DNA of 11,544 bases from an uncultured candidate division Zixibacteria bacterium. Lineage in GTDB: Bacteria > Zixibacteria > MSB-5A5 > GN15 > FEB-12. The notes below the pieces were generated by a model. That model had not been told where the DNA came from. It did not search any database and saw nothing but the letters and a program-made list of their open reading frames with translations. This document shows positions 5,797 to 11,544 of this stretch, piece by piece. The stretch covers positions 1-11,544 of the forward strand of contig CAJVYT010000108.1 in NCBI GenBank assembly GCA_913009765.1, read 5' to 3'. The position numbers were made by a program, and so were the translations under genes. The stretch's first letter is position 1. Each line of letters begins with the position of its first letter.

Positions 5797-8261
5797 AGCG
5801 TGACCGTTCAGAAACCGCTTTGATTTTATCCAATACACCCAACTCATTAGTATTGACAAGTCTCGATATTATTGAAGCTCTCTTGGGGCTTGAGGCCAGA
5901 TTGATTCTGGTTTCATGGAACGAAGCTAATTTTGCTGATACCCTGCGAAATATCCTTTCTGAGAACATTATAGGATGTAAACTCCTGCTGGTACTATGGG
6001 AAATACCCTCTCAAGATAATTGTACGAGGCTAGATAATGAGGATGCAAATACTGTTGATGATGAAACGATTAAAAAAACGATTCGAGACGTTAAGAATAC
6101 CGCTGGGTTAAATCAGGAAGCATTTCAAACATATGTCCTCAAATCTCCCGAACATAGTATGGTCGAAGTTGAGATAGTGGAAAAAACAAAAGTACTCTTC
6201 CAAGATAATTATGCAGGGCTGAATATGGAGGATGCAAATACTATTGTCGGTGAGGTAAAATCGGAAAATTATCCAACGATTTCCTCCCGATGCCCCCAAC
6301 CTAATATAGTCAGAGTTAAAGAACCAATATCGAATAGTCTGGAACAGCAAGGAACCGCTGTGGAGGATATAACAATTGGATCAATTGAGGTTGTCGATAT
6401 GGCGACAATGGTATATATGTCGCAGGAAATTAAGGGGAATCACAATGACATAACAGACCTCTCAAAAGCAATAGCAAAAGAATCTGAAAAATTTATACAA
6501 GAAGTTGAGAAAAAAGGTTGGGTTGATGGAGTAAGCTTTAAGGAGAACTCAGACACCCCTGAAGAAATAGTGCCAGTAGTCGTCATTAATTCTGAGCAAA
6601 GTTGTTCGCTTAAGATGGAAGAAGGTAAGTGTTTTTTGAATGATAACCAACCACAAGAATTACAAAAAAATCGAGAGCTCAAGACCATTGCATCTTCAGA
6701 AATGTTTGTGAATTTCTGGTCTAAACATTCTCAGCCACGGCGACCTCCCGATTTTCCCGTGTTCGGCTGCTGTATGGATGGTTCAAAAATAAATCAAACC
6801 TTTATCCCTTTAGAATTGCTGAACACATCTCGCCGCAGTCGTATGCATGCCTGTGTTTGCAATTGGACAGGTGAGGATAATGTGAATTGCTTGGCAAACA
6901 TTAGGAACAAGTATCAACCAGCAGTAATATGGACCCAACTGCCGGATAAAGTGAATGCCGCTATCTCAACAATAACTCTCCAACATCTAATTTTACGTGA
7001 TGTACGCTCCGTCAATGCAAAATTCAATTATCCCGTTATTCGCACTATCCCTACTTTTTCAGATAGTAAATATCCAGGTTCATACAAAGGAGTGACGAAT
7101 ATTCTTCTCACCGCCGTCGATGCTGAAAGAAAGGCTGTTATGAACTCTAGCCGTTTGAACTATTGCCGTAGGATCTGGTTTCCCGATGATAAAGACGCTG
7201 AACTGTATCTTGTCAACCTCAAGCCGGTTCAAAAAGGGGACACTATGTGGCGCCCCTTTCTTCTCGGACAAACAGGCATGGGGCGTGTCAACGCAACAGC
7301 TTTTGTCCAACGCTGTCTTCATTATTGGCCGATAGAAAAAATTTTACTCACTGGTATTGCGGCTTCATTTGCAAAGCCCCTGAGCACAGTCGTTTCCAAT
7401 GAGCCTAATCTCGGGGACCTTATAATCCCAATGAAATTCGCTGATTTTGCCATGACTAAAGTATCGAGCAAAAATGGACATCATGAAACGACAGGGAAAA
7501 ACCTACCACCCGTACACATCGATCCTCAATATTCTAATATTTTGATACAGAAATTGAAGTATTATAAGAAGACTGCATACTTCAAAAAACTGAAAAACAT
7601 GGCCTGGACAACGTTCTTGCTGAATATTAAACCCGCGAGTAACAAAACAGGTGAAACTGAAGTATTAATTGACGAAGAAAGACTGAGAGCAGCTTGTGAA
7701 AAGCGCCTTAATGGTACGCTATGCCATAATGATCTTTTCGAATATATAGTTGGCAAAGCAAATGAAGGCCTTGCTGAACTTATAAAAGCAAAGGAAAATA
7801 GTGAACTGAATCTTCAGCATTGGTGGGACAACCTCGATTGGGAAATATATTGGGAGCCTTTGGCTAACAGAGAGATGATTCCAGCTTTTAATCAAATTGA
7901 GAACTCATTACTTAAAATACATTCTGGTCCCGACGTCCATGTTGTCACTGGTGACACGGTAGTTGCAGACAAAAGGTGCAAAAATTTTATTCTAAAATTG
8001 GTTGCTAAAAATTGGGGTCTATCAATAAAGGATAACGTTCGCGCTTTAGAGATGGAAAGCTATGCAATTGCCCATATGGCCTATTACTGGCCCCGCAGCG
8101 CTTCTTCTCCTCCAATAAAGATCGGAGTTATTCGGGTGATTAGTGATGATGGGGAAGAGAAAAGTGATGAATTACCATGGCGCAAGTTTTCCGAATGGTT
8201 AATTGCGGATTATGCCTTGCGCTTTCTCCAGGATGATTTGAAAATCTCACATACGACCTGA
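5793..8261 (+). CDS. Large protein with C-terminal nucleoside-phosphorylase-superfamily domain
   Basis: This protein is 822 residues, against about 230-300 for stand-alone phosphorylases or MTA/SAH nucleosidases. The C-terminal domain (about 433-822) shows the family landmarks: opening strand I437-L-L-T-A with E445; G495-M-G-R-V-N-A; the phosphate/ribose loop LLTG521-I-A-A-S; G541-D-L-I-I-P; TGDTVVADK; nucleoside-binding E753-M-E755-S; and V-I-S784-D785-D, where D785 matches the catalytic Asp position. An insertion of roughly 130 residues (about 555-700) sits between GDLIIP and TGD. Residues 1-430 are not recognised. They include an acidic region with two related 15-residue segments 63 residues apart (Q74-V88 and Q137-I151), and an alpha/beta-looking part at about 325-430. 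This gene overlaps the ATPase gene by 4 bases. It may cleave an N-glycosidic bond of a nucleoside-like ligand, or act as a nucleotide-depleting effector; both are inference. Confidence 0.85.
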   Translation: MKRDRSETALILSNTPNSLVLTSLDIIEALLGLEARLILVSWNEANFADTLRNILSENIIGCKLLLVLWEIPSQDNCTRLDNEDANTVDDETIKKTIRDVKNTAGLNQEAFQTYVLKSPEHSMVEVEIVEKTKVLFQDNYAGLNMEDANTIVGEVKSENYPTISSRCPQPNIVRVKEPISNSLEQQGTAVEDITIGSIEVVDMATMVYMSQEIKGNHNDITDLSKAIAKESEKFIQEVEKKGWVDGVSFKENSDTPEEIVPVVVINSEQSCSLKMEEGKCFLNDNQPQELQKNRELKTIASSEMFVNFWSKHSQPRRPPDFPVFGCCMDGSKINQTFIPLELLNTSRRSRMHACVCNWTGEDNVNCLANIRNKYQPAVIWTQLPDKVNAAISTITLQHLILRDVRSVNAKFNYPVIRTIPTFSDSKYPGSYKGVTNILLTAVDAERKAVMNSSRLNYCRRIWFPDDKDAELYLVNLKPVQKGDTMWRPFLLGQTGMGRVNATAFVQRCLHYWPIEKILLTGIAASFAKPLSTVVSNEPNLGDLIIPMKFADFAMTKVSSKNGHHETTGKNLPPVHIDPQYSNILIQKLKYYKKTAYFKKLKNMAWTTFLLNIKPASNKTGETEVLIDEERLRAACEKRLNGTLCHNDLFEYIVGKANEGLAELIKAKENSELNLQHWWDNLDWEIYWEPLANREMIPAFNQIENSLLKIHSGPDVHVVTGDTVVADKRCKNFILKLVAKNWGLSIKDNVRALEMESYAIAHMAYYWPRSASSPPIKIGVIRVISDDGEEKSDELPWRKFSEWLIADYALRFLQDDLKISHTT
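6012..6245 (+). repeat. Diverged internal duplication with 189-bp period
   Basis: CAAGATAATT begins at 6012 and again at 6201, and each copy continues into GAGGATGCAAATACT about 28 bases later. At protein level QDNCTRLDNEDANTV is matched by QDNYAGLNMEDANTI exactly 63 residues further on. Sequence between and after the copies is poorly conserved, so this is an old or partial tandem duplication inside the N-terminal half of the phosphorylase protein. Confidence 0.75.
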
Positions 8262-8266
8262 CTTAA

Positions 8267-9688
8267 ATGAATAATCCTGAACGAAATATCCTGTCCGTTG
8301 TTTTAATAGATCCGAATATCAAGTCTGCAACTATCGGTCGTTTTTTAAGGCATTGTAGTGTTGAACCGCTTGGTCTTGAATATGTGGCTGGCGCTATTCG
8401 CGAAATAGGCCATTCTGTAGAAATTCTCCGAGTCGAAGGATTGTCTGACGATGATGTCGTTGATAATGTTAAGCAACGCTCTCCTCAAGTAGTTGGCATT
8501 AGCGTGTTATCCTGTGACTTCCAGCGTGCGGACCACCTGTGTGAGTTGTTAAAGCTTAGCTGTCCTGAGATTGTCACTGTTCTTGGCGGTTATCATCCGA
8601 CTGCCTGTCCAGAAATTGCTTCCTTGCCGTCAGTAGATTATGTGGTGACAGGAGAGGGGGAAGCACCTTTCGCTGGGCTCTTAAAGGCACTGACTGGTGA
8701 GATTGATAAAAATGAAGTTCCTGGACTAGTTTGGCAAGACAACGAGACTTTGCGTAAGAATACTAATGCGCCATGCATCGACCTCGATGCTTTAGCCTCA
8801 CCCATCAGGAATCGCGAAATTTTAACTCAATCCCGGATTGGTGGCTTGGTTTATCCTCCGCCATCACAACAAATTGGAGTTGCACAGGTACTGACCTCAC
8901 GAGGCTGTATTTACAGATGTTCCTATTGCTGTTCTCCAAATATGTGGGGCAATCAGATACGAAAACGGCAACCCCACTTGGTTATTAAAGAGATTTCTGA
9001 ACTTCAAGCGCAATTTGAGACCAACATGATTTTTTTTGCCGATTTGAGCTTTAATGCAGACCGTACCCATGCTCTATCCATATGCGACCAGCTAGCTGCA
9101 TTGCCTAATCGCCCTAACTGGTATGGCCTCTGCAGACCAGACCATTTGGATGCTGAGTTAGTACAGGCTATGGCAAACGCTGGATGCTCCAAGGTCTCAG
9201 TCGGTATCGAGGCACTCGATGACTATACCCTGTCTCGCATCAAACCGAAGCAAACGCTGAACGTGAATTTGGTCCGCCAGAATCTGGCGATCGTAGAGCA
9301 GAGCCCGATCTTTGTTCGTGCTTTTATGATGATTGGCTACCCTTGGCAAAGCCGGGAAGATCTTGAGATTCTCAAGGATCAACTACCTGACCTACCAATA
9401 GATGAACTGCGTATTGGAATCTTTACTCCTCTGCCCGGCTCAGCGATTTTCTCTGAATATCGTGAAAGTGGTTTGCTGCTTCATGAAGATTTTTCAAAAT
9501 ATACAACGGAGGAGCCAGTCATTAAACTAAATGGGATGACTTCAGAAGAATTGCTATCTATACGGCTTGATTTATTTGAAACTTTCTATGGAAGCAGCGC
9601 TTATAAAGAAAGACTGAAAATTAAAATAGAAACCTTCCCTTGGCTCGCAGAATCATATACTGAATTTAGAGATGCTCTGAAGATCTAA
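8267..9688 (+). CDS. B12-binding-domain radical SAM enzyme
   Basis: This 473-residue enzyme has an N-terminal cobalamin-binding-like Rossmann domain (about 10-150) with G107-G-Y-H110-P and V127-T-G-E-G-E132, typical of the BchE/P-methylase-like B12 radical SAM group. The radical SAM core follows, with the 4Fe-4S cluster motif C214-IYR-C218-SY-C221 (CxxxCxxC) inside 'TSRGC..RCSYC'. Later core blocks are visible: 'GCSKVSVGIEALDD' (about 305-318) and 'MIGYPWQSREDLE'. The enzyme binds SAM and iron-sulfur, probably with cobalamin, and works in the cytoplasm without oxygen. Members often methylate unactivated carbon or remodel rings. The start ATG 8267 is 5 bases after the previous stop and has no clear ribosome binding site, suggesting coupled translation. 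Its substrate is unknown; a link to the nucleoside-like ligand of the phosphorylase is inference. No C-terminal SPASM cysteine cluster is seen. Confidence 0.92.
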   Translation: MNNPERNILSVVLIDPNIKSATIGRFLRHCSVEPLGLEYVAGAIREIGHSVEILRVEGLSDDDVVDNVKQRSPQVVGISVLSCDFQRADHLCELLKLSCPEIVTVLGGYHPTACPEIASLPSVDYVVTGEGEAPFAGLLKALTGEIDKNEVPGLVWQDNETLRKNTNAPCIDLDALASPIRNREILTQSRIGGLVYPPPSQQIGVAQVLTSRGCIYRCSYCCSPNMWGNQIRKRQPHLVIKEISELQAQFETNMIFFADLSFNADRTHALSICDQLAALPNRPNWYGLCRPDHLDAELVQAMANAGCSKVSVGIEALDDYTLSRIKPKQTLNVNLVRQNLAIVEQSPIFVRAFMMIGYPWQSREDLEILKDQLPDLPIDELRIGIFTPLPGSAIFSEYRESGLLLHEDFSKYTTEEPVIKLNGMTSEELLSIRLDLFETFYGSSAYKERLKIKIETFPWLAESYTEFRDALKI

Positions 9689-9735
9689 CAACTACTCTCT
9701 GATCTACAAATGACCACTCTGGGATAAACTTTTTT

Positions 9736-9743
9736 AAGGAGGA
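9736..9743 (+). promoter_or_regulatory. Strong ribosome binding site before the 421-residue gene
   Basis: AAGGAGGA lies 7 bases before ATG 9751. The 62-base gap (9689-9750) has no clear promoter or terminator hairpin, so this gene may be read through from the operon but initiates translation independently. Confidence 0.8.
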
Positions 9744-9750
9744 GCAACTT

Positions 9751-11016
9751 ATGAGCAAATCTGAAACAACCAATAACGTCTTGTTAAGATCTCAAACCGA
9801 GAATACTCTCGTAAACAACGTGTTTCACCTGCTCAACTCGAATGAATCAGTCATTACGAGTGATATCGATAATCTCATTAAGTATATTAATGCAATTGTG
9901 ATGTTTGACATAGTCGACCTTCCAACGGCAGCTAAAAAAGAATTGGCTGAAGAAAACATTCCAGATGTAATACAAAAAGCGGAGATTTTCAATGCCTACC
10001 TCATAGAAGATTATGAAACCAATTTAAAGGAAGCAGAAATCAGAGTTGAGAATGCGCTAAACTCCTGGCAGAGAAAAAGCAGCAGGGATTTGCCTGAAAT
10101 AGGAAGTGACTCCTCTGATTTGGACAAACAGTATACTCGGTATATTGATGACTTGCATAAAAAGCTCGACTTTGACCCCAATGCTTTTTGGAATAATTGT
10201 AAGATAAAGTCCAAACCGATATTGAATGATTGGGATAATAGAAAATTTAGAGTGATAAAAAGCGCTTTTGCAAGACCACGGTATGAAGAGTTAGATTTTC
10301 ATAAGCAATTAGGAATATACCATCTATGGAGAGCATATAATAATGTCGAGATAGTAACGAGAAATAACACAGTTTTTATCAACAATCAGGACAGAACACC
10401 ATTTGTAGCAGATGCCTATGAATCTGCTGGCAATCAATTTTTAAACAATTTTTTTTCGGGTAATGAAGTCAATCTGGAGTCTCTGCCGAAAAGAAAGTTT
10501 GAGCTCAACCTAAATAAAGATTACCTAATAAAAAGAGCTGTGCCATTACTTCTTCATAAAGTGCTTGTAAAAGCAAAATGTGAAAGAAAAAGGGTTGCAG
10601 ACGCAATCCTGGATGTCAGACACTCAAAGAGCGCCGAAAGGTTCAGGGCAAAGTATAGGCAAATACTGGAAAGAGATTATGGTAGAGACAATCCGAGGCG
10701 GGTCACAAATGAGATCAGCAAGGATTTTAATAGTCTACTCTCAATACTTCAATCACTAGATGACAAACGTTTGCAGCCATTGATTGCTATTCTTCCTTTC
10801 TCACAAGTTATAGCAGCAGTCATGATTGCTTATGAATATTGTGACATAAAGAGCTTGAAAGAGATTCTGGTATTGGGATCACTCGCTGCATTATCTAAGC
10901 CGCTAATGAAATACTATGATTTAAGGCACTTATGGTTTTTCTCGCCAGTTCTCTTTGGCAGTTATGATAAGGAGCTTGGCGATCTCCTGAAAAAAACTTT
11001 TGGTGAGATCGGTTAG
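9751..11016 (+). CDS. Protein of unknown family, 421 residues
   Basis: I do not recognise this protein. It is real by length, its strong ribosome binding site (9736-9743), and same-strand placement behind the operon. The first 120 residues look helical and charged (possible coiled coil at about 70-115, 'KEAEIRVENALNSW'). A middle part (about 150-260) is rich in aromatic and basic residues (RPRYEELDFHKQLGIYHLWRAY; 'NNQDRTPFVADAYESAGNQFL'). The C-terminal fifth (about 340-400) has hydrophobic helices ('PLIAILPFSQVIAAVMIAY' and 'EILVLGSLAALSKPL') that could be buried helices or weak membrane segments. No signal peptide, Walker motif, metal-binding cluster or catalytic signature is visible. It lies 62 bases after the radical SAM gene, and its relation to the module is uncertain. 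Confidence 0.75.
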   Translation: MSKSETTNNVLLRSQTENTLVNNVFHLLNSNESVITSDIDNLIKYINAIVMFDIVDLPTAAKKELAEENIPDVIQKAEIFNAYLIEDYETNLKEAEIRVENALNSWQRKSSRDLPEIGSDSSDLDKQYTRYIDDLHKKLDFDPNAFWNNCKIKSKPILNDWDNRKFRVIKSAFARPRYEELDFHKQLGIYHLWRAYNNVEIVTRNNTVFINNQDRTPFVADAYESAGNQFLNNFFSGNEVNLESLPKRKFELNLNKDYLIKRAVPLLLHKVLVKAKCERKRVADAILDVRHSKSAERFRAKYRQILERDYGRDNPRRVTNEISKDFNSLLSILQSLDDKRLQPLIAILPFSQVIAAVMIAYEYCDIKSLKEILVLGSLAALSKPLMKYYDLRHLWFFSPVLFGSYDKELGDLLKKTFGEIG

Positions 11017-11082
11017 AAAAAAGGAACATCATATATCCATCCTCAAGAGATGATGAAAAAAGCAGTAGGTGGTGTCTACGCT

Positions 11083-11229
11083 GGCTGTTGCCCAAATCAA
11101 TATTCTAATAAAAAATGTCTAATTGCTGAATAAACTCAACTTGTAAGTATACTATTTTTCAACATTTCTTATAGGTGGATCTATATAATATTTAAAAGAT
11201 ATTCATTGATTTGGGTTTGGGCAACAGCC
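11083..11229. mobile_element. 147-base AT-rich element with terminal inverted repeats (MITE-like)
   Basis: The outer 14 bases are a perfect inverted repeat: GGCTGTTGCCCAAA at 11083-11096 and TTTGGGCAACAGCC at 11216-11229. The left arm continues as TCAAT; its complement is present in the right arm (from 11205) but offset by a 6-base insertion (GGGTTT), so about 19 bases match overall. The interior is AT-rich and non-coding. No clear target-site duplication: the flanks are CGCT (11079-11082) and CGTT (11230-11233), which match at 3 of 4 positions. The structure suits a miniature non-autonomous element or the fused ends of a deleted insertion sequence. Confidence 0.6.
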
Positions 11230-11303
11230 CGTTTATCTGTGATGGGTATTGATGATTTATTAATGACTGATTAAAATAGACGGAAAATATCATTTAAGGG
11301 GCC

Positions 11304-11428
11304 ATGGTAAAAATGGCAGACCGCTACGGATTCAGTATCCCGGCGCAGTATACCACATAACCTGCCGGGGCAACGCAAGACAGGACATATACAAAGATAA
11401 CAAAGACAGAAAAGCATTTGTTGTATAG
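11304..11428 (+). pseudogene. Frameshifted, truncated REP-associated/IS200-like transposase start
   Basis: From ATG 11304 or 11313 the frame gives only a few codons of the expected start (M-A). One base appears to be missing near 11318-11320. In the next frame (codons from 11321) the sequence reads PLRIQYPGAVYHITCRGN, then ARQDIYKDNKDRKAF, the characteristic N-terminus of Y1-type REP-associated transposases ('MARPLRI.YPGA.YH.T.RGN'). It then runs into TAG 11426-11428 after about 35 codons, and family sequence stops. The gene is therefore doubly broken (frameshift and truncation) and cannot be active. GGGG just before 11304 may be its old ribosome binding site. Confidence 0.85.
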
Positions 11429-11544
11429 CAAATTAAACTAACCCCCCAAGCCGCAAATTAATCAAAATAAGCCAACCCAAAGAATAAGCCATTCAGATTA
11501 AAATAACCGGAACAAAGATCAAAGAAAGGAACCCGAAGCAGGGA

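Larger units (their letters stand above)
11017..11544. other. Right-end intergenic region with mobile-element debris
   Basis: No intact gene is visible. It holds a 147-base element with terminal inverted repeats (11083-11229) and a broken transposase start (11304-11428). At 11031-11056 a weak hairpin is possible but has no T-run on the + strand, so I see no clear terminator for the preceding gene. Nothing recognisable was found at 11429-11544. Confidence 0.6.

Noticed and set aside
11031..11056. Terminator after the 421-residue gene
   Set aside because: The hairpin has a bulge and is followed by an A-run rather than a T-run on the + strand.
1..11544. CRISPR array, tRNA or rRNA genes
   Set aside because: No regularly spaced repeats and no tRNA- or rRNA-like segments were found on reading both strands.

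Overview
The window (about 40-45% GC by eye) looks like accessory chromosome from a Gram-negative, probably anaerobic bacterium. The palindromic 'CCCCCTTTGGCAAAGGGGG' intergenic repeat, the remnant of a REP-associated (IS200-like) transposase and the B12/radical-SAM enzyme fit a Desulfobacterota-like or similar metagenomic lineage. The sequence alone does not prove this assignment.

Layout. Bases 3-113 are the last codons of a gene, probably an SNF2-type helicase. Bases 133-228 hold two palindromes facing each other. Bases 255-1148 encode a SWIM zinc-finger protein with a lysine-rich tail, a usual partner of SNF2 helicases. A gap of 400 bases follows, with a strong hairpin (1321-1347) and a good sigma70-type promoter (1502-1530).

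The promoter starts a tightly packed operon, all on the + strand. It encodes a NitT/TauT-type ABC importer: ATPase (1549-2409), permease (2406-3164) and a substrate-binding protein with a predicted C-terminal membrane anchor (3185-4345). Next come a soluble GAF-like/GHKL ATPase (4357-5796), an 822-residue protein with a C-terminal nucleoside-phosphorylase-superfamily domain (5793-8261) and a B12-binding radical SAM enzyme (8267-9688). After 62 bases comes a 421-residue protein of unknown family with its own strong ribosome binding site (9751-11016). Overlaps of 4 bases (ATGA) at two junctions, the likely translational coupling at a third, and gaps of 11 and 5 bases elsewhere argue that at least the first six genes are one transcription unit.

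Together these genes look like a module that imports a small molecule, senses it, and processes a nucleoside-like compound. An ABC importer captures the ligand, a kinase-like ATPase senses or switches, a large phosphorylase-domain protein may cleave an N-glycosidic bond, and the radical SAM enzyme may make or modify the compound. I do not recognise this combination as a named system. A signalling or conflict (defence) role is equally possible, and function is inference only.

The right end (11017-11544) is debris: a 147-base AT-rich element with terminal inverted repeats (11083-11229), then a frameshifted and truncated transposase start (11304-11428). This end looks like a recombination-prone boundary of the module.
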